A stretch of 64,000 nt of DNA from Dolomedes plantarius (taxonomy: Eukaryota; Arthropoda; Arachnida; Araneae; Dolomedidae), in NCBI GenBank assembly GCA_907164885.2, contig OU015498.1:89014142-89078141 (forward strand), read 5' to 3'. Below the pieces are notes generated by a model. It was not told where the DNA came from. It searched no databases and saw only the letters and a list, made by a program, of their open reading frames with translations. Every line of letters starts with the position of its first letter. Position 1 is the stretch's first letter. A program made the translations under genes and the position numbers. Shown here piece after piece: positions 35,290 to 48,039 of this stretch.

Positions 35290-36250
35290 TGATATATACT
35301 TCCTGCTGAAGAGTATCCTTTAGACCATAAGAAGATATAGATTGTTTACTGGTGTAAAGACGTCAGATTAAAATTTGTAGAAAATACTAAAGTGGAAAGA
35401 AAAGTTTAATATAAAGCACATCTCGTTGAAGGTTATTTTTCTGAGTAGTTTATTGGTGATTATCACCATTTTTTATGTATGTTATAGCTATAATTTCATC
35501 GTATACTGAATCACCATTTCCTATAACTAATTCCAAGGAGTGGTTTGATGTATTTTGGATATTCTTTTTGGAATTATATCTTCCATTCATCATTTTATCT
35601 CCCGTTGCACTTTCCATTGCATACCATATTTGCTGGATTCGAGAAAACTCATTTTTTGCCCCATAAACAGTCTAAACACTATGAAATGTAATCTCATGGA
35701 TATTAGTTTAATAATAACGACGAGAGGGTGCAAAGGATGGTATCCCTTTTTTAAACCGAGAGGAAGTTACACTGTCAACGAAACGTTAGAGTTCAGTTCA
35801 CTTAATGTCAAGCAGAATTCGTACTGGTAGAAAATAACCGAACCGCACAGCAAATATTGAATAAAAGATTCAAGGATAGCTCAAAAGGTCGCTGAATTTT
35901 CGCTGACTGTATTCTGAACTAGAAGAACGAAAAACTTCATCAGTTTGATGGTTTTCATATAATCAGAAGCTCGTTGTAAAACTGAATTTATTGAGATGTG
36001 AAAATTAGATGAGTACAGAGCAATGGTAGTTATTTACGCAGAAGAATGTCGGCATGTCTATCATTCGAAACTTAATAGATACACTCAAAAAGAAATTAAC
36101 ACAATATGTACGCTCACAGTATCCAAGTTGAATGAGGTATATTACAACACATATAGAAGCTGTGTATCACGTACAAACAGCGAGCAAGGTTTCACGTCTC
36201 TCCTCCTACAAGCCTACATGCATACTGAGTTACTTCGCGTGAAGGGGGAG
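35290..36250 (+). pseudogene. Decayed fourth copy D, exon 1 and promoter remnant
   Basis: The 5' part resembles the promoter-proximal repeat: CTTTAGACCATAAGAAGATA and TTTACTGGTGTAAAGACGTC at about 35310-35370. Next comes a hydrophobic frame (35475-35666) with a segment like the second membrane helix (WIFFLELYLPFIILSPVAL), then a shift to the next frame near 35655 with TTRGCKGW, comparable to RTRGMYS of gene A. Around 36023-36090, VVIYAEECRHVYHSKL parallels AVQYLHANHIYHLDLQ, with the catalytic Asp lost. Stops and frame shifts make a product impossible. The homology call rests on co-linear weak matches. Confidence 0.5.
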
Positions 36251-36618
36251 TAGCGATGGAAAAACTTGAAAGGTATCGCCATCTGTTGACAATGGTAAGA
36301 GTTAATTGAATTTAAGTAGAAAAAACGCAAAAATAGAAAATCAAAATCCAACAAAACAGAACACGAATAAAAGGAATTTGCGTTATGACAACAGTTCTAC
36401 TATAAAAGGTTCTGTTCCTCCAAATTTGCTCACGAGGCCCATTGTCCTTGAGGCACCAAATGCTTCGCTTTCTGAGAGCCCCAGACAATCTGTATTTGAA
36501 AGCTTTTCAAGAAAATTCGCATAGCCTGGAATACGTACCACTTCAAACAAAGGAGAGATGTCCGTAAAGCGATGTCCAGTGCTTGAAAGACAATCACTTC
36601 TACTATTTGAATTTACAG

Positions 36619-36742
36619 ATGGTAGATGTTCGTAAGATGGGTGTACCTGATCGTAAACTAGGATTCAGAGGACCTGATTATGCAAAGAGTAGGGAAAACA
36701 AAAAAGCTTTTGCAAAACAGTGGAATTGGAAACGTCTAGAAG
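36619..36742 (+). CDS. Second copy of the exon-like ORF of 10912-11053
   Basis: Acceptor-like TTTACAG before 36619 and donor-like AAG|GTACAA after 36742. Phase 0 to 1 matches the other copy. The peptide contains RKMGVPDRKLGF, DYAKSREN and WKRLEG. Flanking non-coding sequence is also similar for several hundred bp (to about 37.4 kb), for example CTGATTTTTGCAATCATG and AAATGCAGCAGATTCTG. The function is unknown. Confidence 0.35.
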
Positions 36743-37743
36743 GTACAATGTATTTCTTGCTTTCTCATTACTTTTAGAAGATGGTATACCATGATAGATG
36801 TTATCTGTTACAAACTTTTTAAGGATGTTTAATAGATTAAAAATCTATCTAATTTCTTAGTTTTATAGTAATATCTTAAGGTTTAGCATACATAAATCAT
36901 AAAGTTTTAAATCTTCATAAATTATTTATTTTTCCTATAACGTGGTCGTCATTTGCTTTTTCAATGTCTCGAAAACCCGGGATGTGCCCGGGCCATTTCT
37001 TGAAGTCTTTCCAAGAACTAAAAATTGAAAGAATTAACTATAACGATGTAAAGCAGACTTAGATAGTTAGTATGTAAAATATAATTTGCTTGAATTAACT
37101 AGATCTGTGGGAATTGGAGATAAGTTGAGCAGAATCTGCTGGATTTATGGGCATTAGAATTAGCTAGAATTATGTAAGGCAGAATTATATATACTTTTGA
37201 TGCTCAAATTAGTTAGAATTAAATATTTTTGTTGAATTGCGTAAGTTGCTTATTGCAATGTATGTTTCAAATGAATTTCCTGATTTTTGCAATCATGTAC
37301 TTTGTGACTTTTTACTCTGTGACCAATTTTGAAAATAGCTTTTCACTTAAATAAATGCAGCAGATTCTGATTGGAAAATTTGTTAGGATTTGTTGTAGGA
37401 TAACTTGCTAGAAACAGTAGATCTGGCAAAGCATTCTGCCCGTAAAACAATTATATATTGACGATATTTGCAACATGCCACAGTGATGAAATTTTCTTGG
37501 TTCAATGAATACTTTAGACAAAATGAATGTAAAGTTTTGCTAGACTGCATATCATTTTTAAGTTATTACTTTCAAACAAAATATTTCTCTAGTGAAATTA
37601 TTTAATGACTCTAATATATTTTTACTAATGTTTTACTATAGCCTTATATCTCTGAAAATCCATGTCTGCAATTTTAAAAATATTACATTAGTATTCGTAT
37701 AACTAAACAATAGCAATCCTTGAAAAAAAAATGAGCTGATTAT

Positions 37744-38164
37744 TTAAGGCTGCTGTGTACTAACCCTATAGGATTCGCTCACCTCAATGTTAACCTATGG
37801 AGAAAATGTCTACTATTTACAGCTACATGATTGCTGATAATCCATTAAAAATTGTATTTTCAGATAGCCTGAACTCTTCTGCACCTTGGTACAGGATTCA
37901 TTTCATAAATTTCGTCCTCCAAAGAAATTTATGAGCGTTTAAATTACACTAACCAGGTTTTCCCTCCGGATAATTTTAATTTTAAAATATTATTTGCATT
38001 AAAAAAAACGAAAAATGCCCTAAGATGTAAAATTTCTTTCTCTATTACGGAGTACAATTAAAAAAGAATCTTTAAATCCAAGCCGGAAATCGTTGGACAA
38101 ATTTTCCCCTTAGGTTAAAAATGAGGTGATCGAATCCAATAGGGTTAGCACACCACATCCTTAA
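37744..38164. mobile_element. TTAA-MITE family, copy 3
   Basis: TTAAGGCTGCTGTGTACTAA at the left and CACATCCTTAA at the right, with the family interior. It lies in the intron position of decayed copy D. Confidence 0.8.
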
Positions 38165-38520
38165 GAGTATTTCTCCATTGAAAGGGCTGAGTTTTTGAAT
38201 GGTTTGAATTTTTAAGATTATTGAGCCACTGATGAAATAATTTTTAAAGAATATTGTTGAATTTATTCGAATATTTTTTAAGTATACTGTTGCATCAAAT
38301 TGTTTAGGACATCCATTACCTGCATATTATAATAATTTCTTGTATAAAGGAATGATATTAGTTCGACCTTCTTTTGAGAATATTTATTCAACGTGGACGG
38401 GAAAATTTGTACTTATAATGACAATCACATTGATATTTACAGTTAGATTGGGAAAATATAATTTGTGCAGATGCCTTTCTTTTCTAGGACTCAATTTAGC
38501 ATTAACTATGTTTTTTTCAG

Positions 38521-38873
38521 GACTCCTGGATGCTATTTTGTTGGCGGCAAGAGGCTTGCAGAGGATAGCACTAACATCGATACCCGAAACAATAGTAAAA
38601 CTTCTTACGGATCGATTACTCATGTAGAATGTTGACTTCACTCTCTGAATCGACATGCATGCACTTTTGTTGCATATCAGCCCTAGATGGGTGAGGGAAC
38701 GAAAATATGACTTTGATTATGGAATCCACATGGAGCTTCGTATAGAAGAAAAGGACTACATGAAAGCACATATAGATAGTTTCAATGTACTGCATGAATC
38801 ATATATGTTTCATAAGGAATTTGAACCTCAGCATTTGACCCCGAACAATTTAAAAATGTGGAAAGAGCTCTAA
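38521..38873 (+). pseudogene. Decayed fourth copy D, exon 2
   Basis: TTTTTTTCAG|GACTCCTGGATGCTA replaces the acceptor and PPE start of A (TTTTCCAG|GCCTCCTGAATACT). In order follow TSIPETIVKLLTDRLLM (compare STIPTASTFAEL and RHVM in A), a nucleotide block CATGTAGAATGTTGACTTCA (compare CATGTAATGGAACAAGATCA in B), a RKYDFDYG patch (MYDLDY in the others) and EFEP (FDP). The 3' end CGCATTTCTACGAAAGG also matches the UTR of C. In-frame stops at 38625 and a frame change before 38655 show it is broken. Confidence 0.5.
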
Positions 38874-39986
38874 ACACGCATTTCTACGAAAGGTTCAAAC
38901 TCAAGATGGAAACTGTTTCAGGAGTGTGCTTATCTATGCTTCCTATTCATGTTCTTTAAGATTAATATAAAGATGAGATGTCTCTGAATACGTGTTCCCC
39001 GGATGTTTCTTCATTGGACGTCTTTCCTAACACTTTCTGTTCGACAAAGGTGAATTTTCATCAAAGGTGACGTATATGTTAGTTTATTGAATTTTGCAGT
39101 TATTTATTGATAAATATTGCTTTATTTGCTTCAATGAGACTTAATTTATCCACCCTAATGACTTTAAAGGTATAGGGAACATACACATATTTGTTGATTA
39201 GTCCAAATTACTCACATAACATTATAAGTAAGGATATGTAAATTTCGCATAAAAATATTGAAATTTCGCAACAAAAAGATACAGTATATAAAATTTCGCA
39301 TTTATTCACAAAAATATAAATTTAAAAATTTCGCATTTATTAAAAAAATTACAATTTTACTAATTTGGATAAGTAAGTATCAAAATTCTTAGATAAAAGC
39401 TAACATTGTAGTAGTCTCCACATTATGTTCCTTAAGTCTTTGCCTTTTGTCATTATTTACTATGTTGTACATACTAAATTATCTCAGCATCTATTCTGTT
39501 AACGGGCTTTGTATATCTGCTTTTGCAAAGTTAAGGTAGCAGCATTTCGTTGAAATTAAAATCTGTATACATCAACAGGAGTATCTTGGTTGACTACTGT
39601 AATTAGCTGAATTACTCTTGACTTTGGCGCTTAAGAGACGTTCTTAAATCTACTAAATTGTTCCACAAAACTTGATGGTCGATTTTTACAGTTAGATTTT
39701 TAGATTCGACTCCGGTACAGACAAACTGTCCGGGTGAAATTCGGAGCAAGTCCGAAGGAGAGTGAGATTTCTCAGTTAAAGACCGCGGATGGTCTTAGTT
39801 TAGCAATAATGTTAATAAATTATTACTATTATTACCTAATTTCGCTTAAAAAGCCCTTTTTATCACCGAGTTTTCTCCGAAAAGTAGTAAAAAAAAATAA
39901 TTTAGACTTCCATAGAAGTACAAATTAAATTTTTATGTGTCGGGATTTATTTTATCTAATTCAAAGGATAATAATATTATCTTTCA
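38874..39986. other. Gene-free AT-rich region
   Basis: The motif AATTTCGCA recurs several times at 39240-39335 as a local degenerate repeat. At 39700-39840 a GC-richer piece (GACTCCGGTACAGACAAACT) ends in an (ATT)n-like tail and may be a retroposon scrap. No coding signal. Confidence 0.35.
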
Positions 39987-40530
39987 CTAGCTGAATACCC
40001 GTGCTTCGCTACGGGGTACATTTTAGGATAATTACAATGAAAAAGTAGTGAAATTGCTTTTTAGAGGATTTTCTTATAAACAATATATTTTGTTTCTTCA
40101 TTGGGCGGAACTAATATTACCAGGCTCGTCTGCGAACTTACGCGTGAGCAAGCTACGTAAAACTGACCGTGCGAGAAACAATTTTATCGTAAATGTACGC
40201 CAGCATATTTTAAAGTTTGGCCTTGGGACTTACTTATCGTCATGGCGAAGCATATTTTGAGAGGAAATTACAGTTTTATACATAGATTTGATTTAATATC
40301 CATAAAACTAATACTAATAAAACTAATATCCATAAAACATATACTAATTTGAACTAAATTTTTAAAAATTTCCATCTCAATTAGTCTAGTGGTTAAATTT
40401 TATCTTTTACTGTATTTTAATATTTTCTTTGTCAATTAATTTCGTTGTTATGCACGTGACGCAAAATTAATTTAAAGTATCACAAAAAGAAAAGAAATCT
40501 CGTGATCAGCATTTAATAAATTAAATTCAA
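39987..40530 (+). mobile_element. Interspersed repeat starting CTAGCTGAATACCC, second copy
   Basis: CTAGCTGAATACCCGTGCTTC at the start and GCACGTGACGCAAAATTAAT near 40453 match the 30099 copy. The (TA)n core of that copy is absent. It carries no ORF of significance. Confidence 0.6.
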
Positions 40531-41400
40531 AACTTTCCAAACTATTACTGTTTTGGAAGCTAATGTTCTGCTAATTTCCAGTAAAAGCTAAAATCATTTG
40601 AAAACCACACACCAGTGTACCACTCACACCAACACTATAAACCCCTAAAAGAATGCAAGAATAAAACGTATAAAAAATATAAATCTATTAATTTAAATAA
40701 TTAAACACAAATGTATAAATTACATAAAAGTTTACTTAAATTCTTTAATCTGTCTACATCTCCAGTATAGAAATATTTTCGGGGCATTTAGAGAACATGG
40801 TATATTTCACTTTTGAAAACACGCATTAAATGAGCATCATCTCAATGAGAAATTTCTGAAATGAGCATGGCAATGAAGATCGTGTGTTCACAAACAACAG
40901 CAGTAACCGAAATGCGTTAAAATATAAATTTTAAGAGTATTATGGTAGTGAGTTGTGTATATAAATAAAAACTTTTCAAACGATTACTGTTTTAGATGCT
41001 AATGTTCTGCTAATTTCCAGTAAAAGCTAAAATCATTTGAAAACCACACACCAGTGTTCCACTCACACGCAACACTATAATACTGAATTACAGTACTCTA
41101 CATTTATATGGGCATTGAAAATTGTGGTTAGTAGAGGGCAATACGGGACAATCCACGCATTGTTTATAGACACTTGCTATCTTTGGCTATTATTTGATCC
41201 GTAATATCTGCCTCATATGCCGTATGTTTCTAAACACCATTCCCGAATGAAGAAATCGTGTAGAGGAGGCTTCTGCAACATGTGGACAGAGACAGTTGTT
41301 TTGTGACAACTGACTGAAGTTGTGTCATCTTTGGCTATTATTTGATCCGTAATATCTGCCTCATATGCCGTATGTTTCTAAACGCCATTCCCATATGAAC
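40525..41400. repeat. Two pairs of direct repeats next to the Helitron fragment
   Basis: A unit of about 115 bp (GCTAATGTTCTGCTAATTTC onward) occurs at about 40530-40640 and 40970-41083. A second unit of about 75 bp (CTTTGGCTATTATTTGATCC onward) occurs at about 41170-41245 and 41328-41400. Pair members are over 90% alike by eye. They may reflect segment duplication within a Helitron-type element. Confidence 0.7.
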
Positions 41401-41860
41401 CACAGCCTAATTCCTTTAAAATCGAACAAAATGAGTAACTCCAGTTAACCATGTAATCCACTACTGCTACAGGGGCATCAAAATGTGAGAATACAGAGTT
41501 TAAATCAGCCAAAACTGCAATTATGGTGTACATATGACACCTAACTTCTCCAAAAATCTTTGCCTTTGTGATGAGACTCATAAGTGATTTTTGTTTTTGA
41601 TGAAACACTCTTGCTAACAAATCATGACGATCCTGTGGCTTTTGTCCAACTATTCTTTGCTGTTGTTGTCTGATTTCTTCCAGTCTCGCTTCTCTTTCCG
41701 GGGTAAAGATTCGGAAAATCATTCGGGAAAAGCTGAAAAGTAAACAATACCAAATCAATTTAAAAACTAAATACAGTATAAATAACGTAGAAAAAATAAC
41801 AATATAAATAACACAGTATGAATAAAAAGTACAGGCTGCGGGCAGATATGCCCAGTCCAA
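41378..41860 (-). pseudogene. Helitron Rep/helicase fragment
   Basis: A 160-codon minus-strand frame. The central part contains RHDLLARVFHQKQKSL and FGEVRCHMYTI, which match the Helitron Rep-domain pattern of PDLVARVFKLK-type and FGKVxAxxYTIE-type motifs. The frame leaves the family just where the QKRGLPH motif should follow, and the first about 50 residues are unrelated hydrophobic sequence. So this is a fragment and not an active rolling-circle transposase. Confidence 0.65.
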
Positions 41861-41899
41861 TAATACAAAAAAATTTTTAAATCGTAGTAAGCAATGAAA

Positions 41900-43060
41900 A
41901 ATATTTTACACACTTCAATAATAGCAAAACAAAACATGATGGTAAAATAGAAAGGAAAGTTAAAACAGAAGTAAGAAGTTAAATTCTAAAAATACAAATG
42001 AGGTATAAATCAGCTATCGATTCTAATTTATGAATCATTTATCAGGACATGAAAAAATTACTGCATGTAAAAAAAATTAACCTTACCTCCATTAATTTCA
42101 ACACTTCTTGACCTGTGGCTTGTCCAATCATGTGAAATATAATCTTGACAATAATTCTTGTTAACCTAAACTGTTATTTGTGTTTTTTTCAATTTAAAAA
42201 ACTTATGTTCTCAAAATATGACAATTAAGAAAAAGATATCATCGAGAAAAAGTAAATCATGCTACTTAAGAAAGTCATACCACAAATTTCTATAAAATTA
42301 ATGTGCAACTATATTTGAAGTACAAAATAATGCATATGTAATACATTGCTAACATGTTTTAACATCAAAAATTTCCACAATCAAAAGCTAAAATTAGTTT
42401 AAAATATTAGCTTTAGGATTTTGTGCAGAATAATAGGTGTTTTAGCTAAATTTCATGAAAAATTACTTCAAATTGATCAATTTATAAAAAAGGTATGCTA
42501 TTTACAGGTAAGTTTTTGTTTCTTTTTTTTTGTTTTTTAAGTGCTATTTTAGAATAAAAGACCAATAAAAAACCTTTACAAAATTATTTTTTCTCAAAGC
42601 TAAACACAAACATAATTAACAGTTGTTTTAAAACACCCCTGGTAAACATTGTTAAGTTTCGAAGTATTAGAATGATAATAAAAAAATATTCCAGAGTTTC
42701 AGACAGAAGCATAAAAAGAAAGAATATGCAAAAAAGTAACTAAATTAAACAAAAATTGACAGAATACAGAAAAAGTGAACACCGGCAAAAGTAAATAAAA
42801 TGTTTCCTTGTGCGCATGCGCAGTTCTTATGAATGATTGATTCCAACGCCTAGAGTACCGCGTTCGAAGAATCGCGTATAAAATTTGTGTTGAAGCATCG
42901 TTCTTTAAAATGTAAGAAAGGAAAAGCTGGAGGTATTCCTAATTACAGATGGTGTTGCCCGGGATTTTAAGAATGGTTGTTAACCAAAATGAATTTAAAA
43001 ACTAACACAGTATAAATAACATAGAAAAAAAAATGACATTTTCTATGTTATTTATACTGT
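41900..43060. other. Gene-free AT-rich region
   Basis: No ORF or repeat family was recognised. A small palindrome lies at 43005-43060 (TATAAATAACATAGAAAA with its complement). Confidence 0.35.
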
Positions 43061-43878
43061 GACATAACCCATGACACGGGCTTCGCCTTTCTAGCCGATC
43101 GGTTTAGGGACCCGCTCCCTTCAGCAATCATTGTCAGAGAATGGAAACACTAAAAACCAACGAATCAAGGTATCTAAATTTTGTGGCTACGTATTCCACG
43201 TCCTGCTAACAGTCGCAGCGAGAAGAAAAATTCTCCCCCCTCCCCGGCGAGAAATTTCATTCGGTCCAACCCTCCACGAATGGGCGAAAAATTTTCTCCG
43301 AGCCCCCCCCCCCCCCCCTCCTATGGGTGAAAAAATGGTTCTTCATCCAGACCGCATTTGAAACATCGCTAAGGAAATTTGTGTTGACATATCGTTCTTT
43401 AAAATTCAATTAAAAATCGAAATTTTAAGATAGAGACTTGAAATGAAGTTTATATGAATGAGAAAGCTTTCATCTTCCAAATGATGTAAATATTTTCTTT
43501 ATAAAATAAAAACTCGAAGAGCATCGACTGTAGATGTTCAAAAGAGCGTAAATTTCTCGGAAAAGTGGGTTTAATATTTTGATGAAAATATTAGTCTGTT
43601 TTAAAATTTTTTTAAACAAATGAGGTCTTGTTTGAAGGAGAAATGTATGTAGTCTTAGATTGTAAAAAGATCGAAATTCTATGATCATTTTTTGCCGAGA
43701 TATCGTAATCTGAAGTTAAAAAAACATAAAATATCGCACAAAACATAAAATAAAAATTTTCTAGAATAAAATTTAAAATTCGGGCTTCGAGGTGCACCTT
43801 CCCATAGTCTTCACTACCCGTGTGACAAATTTCACGGCTGTAAGTTTCACAGATTCGCCTGGGGGCCGCATACACACA

Positions 43879-43909
<31 letters not shown>

Positions 43910-43925
43910 ACACTCTTTAATTAAT
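43061..43925. other. Transposon-like block with C10+ and (CACG)n runs
   Basis: It starts near ACACGGGCTTCGCCTTTCTAG and ends in (CGCA)n at about 43873-43908 followed by ATTAATAAGATGAATAG. This start/end pattern parallels the repeats at 48040-48540 and 59378-60180. A C17 run lies near 43303-43319. Short ORFs here have no family match. Confidence 0.35.
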
Positions 43926-44452
43926 AAGATGAATAGATTAAATGAAGGCCTTATTTGAATAGTGGTCGAACTCCAATTTAAAAAAAAATGGAGTTAGCCT
44001 CACTTTCATGTTCATAGAAATCATTTCCATCTTATTTTAAACTCGTACACCTCCAGCTTATTTCTGCTGCCAAGAGAGGACGTTACAAATCATATTTCAG
44101 CAGTCATTTCTCAGCACTCATTAGACTTTAAGGCTCTGTATCTCAAAATGAAAAAATGGAGTTGGAACACTATTCAAATAAGGTCGTCAAATACTTGTAC
44201 ATACGTAATGAACAACAATCATATTCTTGTAAGCTTCGATATTGGTATTATGTACTGTGAATAAATCTGTCTTCAGCCTCCCTCTTATCTAACCCCTCTT
44301 TTTGTTTTGTTTGGCTTAATAGATGGCATGTATTAGTGGTGAGAAGTTTTGCACATTCGTATGAAAGCAAAAAATCCTGTGCTGTATTCATGGGCTAAGT
44401 AATTGTATTTTAAGTCATTCGCACATCAGAAACTGGGGTAGAGTTTATTTAT

Positions 44453-44792
44453 GTTGTAGTTGTTGTTCGTAATGCCCCCTGGCCGGAAGTTCCAGAACAG
44501 TTCCATAGATGCTTCGTGCTGAGTAGTGCGGCTCCGGTTTATAGTGGCACAAGTGTCGGAGTCCGTCTTGGCGAGGTGCCACCACAATTTGGGTCGATCA
44601 CCCTCAGGGGTGACATCTGGGAGGATCATACTTTCCCCACCCACTGACCTCATTGAAGGACCTACCGGTCTACGGATTTAACGTGCCCATATACATTATA
44701 CACGAAGATATTTAACGGCGCTTGTCGGGTTTTGATCCAAGAACCCTCAGTACCGAAAGCCGACTCGCTACCGAAAGGCTACCTCTGGCCTC
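44453..44792 (-). mobile_element. tRNA-headed SINE with (AAC)n tail, nearly full length
   Basis: The tail (GTTGTAGTTGTTGTT on the + strand) is at 44453-44467 and the body has CCGGAAGTTCCAGAACAG. The tRNA-like head is at 44730-44792, with GGCTACCTC at the far edge. Same family as 12306-12666. The ORFs over it are accidental. Confidence 0.75.
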
Positions 44793-46888
44793 ATAGTGTG
44801 GTTAAATGTATTAACTGTCTCATCTTAGCCCATCCAAAAAAGGTAATTGTTCTACTTTTTCATCATCCACTTTACATAAATTTCTGGAGAAACTGTGATA
44901 AAGTGTCAGGGTGTAGGCATGTATAATTCATTCTCTAGGAGTTCAGCAACTTTTATGTATTTTTCTTTTCATACAATATATGTTCGTATCTTATCTCATG
45001 TATGCATATATAATACATGCACACGGCATTTATTTTCGTATATAAGTTTATTTCTTACGTTGTGGGGCTAATCCCACAAAAGCTGGACAAAAAACCACTA
45101 CTAGTGTGTCAATTATGACGATGTTAATATTTCCTGTTGAGTTGGAGATGAATTTCAAAGCTTCTTCAAAGGACAGCAGTTCAGATCGGCATACATAACA
45201 ATTGTCATGTTTTCTTCTTTTAAGTTTGATGATATTATCACCAGTTTTCTTAGAGGTTTACTATGCGACACCGCCATTTAACCTGTATGAAATATGTCTG
45301 TGCGATGGGGGCAAATTATTCCTGACAACAGGAGGGTGTATGCTATCTAGACTTCATCCAGGTACCCCTCTTGTATGTGTATAAACTTTACGAGTTATGA
45401 AAAACATTCCCACATATAATTGCATAGCATAGGTAATGTCGTGGCGTTTGGTAAATCTTAGCTTCCCCCACAGAGCCCGTACATTGTGATCCTCCGTTAG
45501 CAATTCATTAGAAAATTCAGAATAACTTAAACATATGTTAAAATTTTCCCGGGGAGCCTATCAGAAATGCATGCAAAGGTAAACCCATTCTCTGGAACCG
45601 CCCTTTCTGCATAATTTAATGTTTAGAAGGTCCTTATATAACCCCACTTTATTGTTTAAATTGAGGCTCACTTCTGTGAAAGATGGATTCATCCTTCTCC
45701 CCACACTTTACCAAAGAGTAATCCTCACTTGATATGAAATTTCAAGCGCCACCTACATTCAGGAGCCCAGAGACCGAAGAGCTCCCTTTCTACAGAGAAA
45801 CATCTCAATTCTCTCTTTCTCCCGTCCACCCTTCCCCCGCCCTCCCCACCTACTCATCCGGAGGGAACCGATGGAGCAGAGAGAGAGAGATAAGGATAAA
45901 CTGCTCCTCCTTTCAGGGAATTTCAGCTCTCCGAAATTCCCTACAAAACCGAAATAGCTCCTCTATGAGATGCGCACGCAACACTGAGGGCTGTATCGAT
46001 CGGAAAAACCTGGATTCTTGGGAAAATAGTCTCTATGGTTACCAGGCTGGTACCACGAAGGAAAAAATAGAACAATTTATATAAGCATGTCATTTCTTGT
46101 AAATGCTCAAATTTATAGTGACACTCTCTGATTGCTGTACAGCGAGCGTTTGAGATGAAAACTTGTAATTGATTTAATTATAATTGGTGCGAAGAAAAGG
46201 TTTTAAAGGAATCATAGATTATTAGATTTGTATAAAAACTTCTTTTATTAACTTCAAAATTTTCCATGGGGGGAAACAGTTAAGCTGGAGAAATATTTAG
46301 CACTTCATTTTATCGCATGATTGAACCAGAAGAGGAGAAATTGAGTTAAACTTCGCAAGTCGCAAGAGAAAATATTGAATTCCGGAGCCAATGTTATGTT
46401 TACTAAATTAAGACGGCCATTAATTTATCCACCAAAGAACCGAAATTTAAACGAAATGGGGCATTTTACTCTGAAAGAAACTTTTACTTTGAAAGAAAGA
46501 CTGATCTTGTTAAACATGTCATATTACTAAGTGTGGTATTTCCAGATTCTTGAATGAATTTTAGAAGATTCTTTCTGTAAAAAGAAATATTTCCCATACT
46601 TTTCACCTTTAAAAATCATCTCGCCTTTTTAAATTACGCATGAAAATGTGCTCAAAATCTTAACTTGGTAGGTTATAATGTTTTATTCTCTGACACTTTT
46701 TTTAACAACTTAGTCTGTTCGAGACCTCCTCTTTTCCAGACGGTTGTGTTGCACCATCAACACTGACCACCTTATGGTCTCCTCTGAAGAGTCTCACATT
46801 CTAGACCGCCTGAGTGAGTCAATATCGCACCTATTATTTACCTGGGCCGCCATTTTATTTTATTTTCGGTCTAATATTTCATCTCACG
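44793..46888. other. Gene-free region with one GC-rich patch
   Basis: At 45720-46084 a GC-richer stretch has a 116-codon + strand frame starting MKFQAPPTFRSPETEELPF. It has no recognised domain and includes a low-complexity (AG)n run, so I do not call it a gene. The rest is AT-rich with nothing recognised. Confidence 0.35.
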
Positions 46889-47339
46889 TTTAAGCTGCTG
46901 TTGGCAAACCCTGTTGGATTCGCTCACCTGAATGTTAACCTATGGAGAAAATGTGTCTACTTTTTACAGCTACAATAAACGCTGATAATCCAATAAAAAT
47001 GGTATTTTCAGATAGCCTGCACTTCTCTACACCTTGCAACAAGAGTCTTTTTGTAAATTTCGGCCACCAAAGGAATTTAGGAGCGTCTAAAACACACTCT
47101 ACCAGATTTCACCCCCTGAATAATTTAAATTTAAAATTATTATTTGCATTTTTTTTTAAAAACGAAAAATGCCTCAAGGTGTAAAATTACTTTCTCCATT
47201 ACGAAGTACAATTTTTAAAAAAAAAACTTTAAATCCAAGTCGGCAATCCTTGGACACATTTTCTCCATAGGTTAACATTGAGGTGGGCCTATAGGGTTAT
47301 ACACTGCAGTCCAATAGGGTTAATACACTACAGCCTTAA
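46889..47339. mobile_element. TTAA-MITE family, copy 4
   Basis: TTAAGCTGCTGTTGG at the left and CTACAGCCTTAA at the right, with a small duplication near the right end (the CAATAGGGTT motif occurs in a doubled terminal segment). Confidence 0.8.
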
Positions 47340-47469
47340 TGCACCACTAAAAGCAATAATTTCTGTCACATCGTCTTACTGTCGTTTTCCATGTCCATTT
47401 TAAAACAACTCGGGTGGTTCACGAATTGAACCTCGAGTTCTCGTTTTCTGGACTCTTCCTGTATCATTG

Positions 47470-47633
47470 GCCAGGGGATGGCCGAATGGCTAGGGCGCTG
47501 GCATTCGGTTCGTGTTCCACTGTTGGCATGGATGTTTGTAGCCGTTCGGAATCGGCTTTAAAACTGTAGGTCCCGGTCGAATTATCCCTCGTGTAGCAAA
47601 AAGTTGACCGTAGCGCTCCAAACCAAACCAAAC
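47470..47633 (+). mobile_element. tRNA-derived SINE with 15-bp target duplication
   Basis: The head GGGATGGCCGAATGGCTAGG is an A-box-like start and the B-box region (TTCGTGTTCCAC) is mutated. The tail is CTCCAAACCAAACCAAAC. The same 15 bp, CTTCCTGTATCATTG, flank it at 47455-47469 and 47634-47648. Same family as the intron B SINE. Confidence 0.85.
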
Positions 47634-48039
47634 CTTCCTGTATCATTGCGTCTCCAGGACATTGCCCAATTGTCTGATGATAGACCCCCAAATGATACTT
47701 ACCGATCTAAATGTGCCTTAATGTTGCACTGTAAGAATCTGAGTTAATATATAAAATACCACGTTAAAATACTAAAAAAATGTCCTTTAGTTCTAAAGCC
47801 TTTTTTTTAGTACTTATATGCAAAAAATACAGTATTTAGAAGAAAAAAAAAATTCCCCTAAAAAATTATCATCAAATCAGTGTGTTTTATTATTATATAT
47901 GTTTTTGCAATGCGACTCTTCATTTGGTTCATGAAGCCTTAATGCGAATTTTTTCTTATTAGAGTGAATCAAACAATAAGTACTACACAATGCATGTTAA
48001 GTGATGGATGTGCGCTACTGCCATATATGTTACTAGCAT

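Noticed and set aside
45734..46084. 116-codon + strand ORF in a GC-richer patch
   Set aside because: No recognisable domain, low-complexity (AG)n, no splice or paralogue support; kept only as a note.
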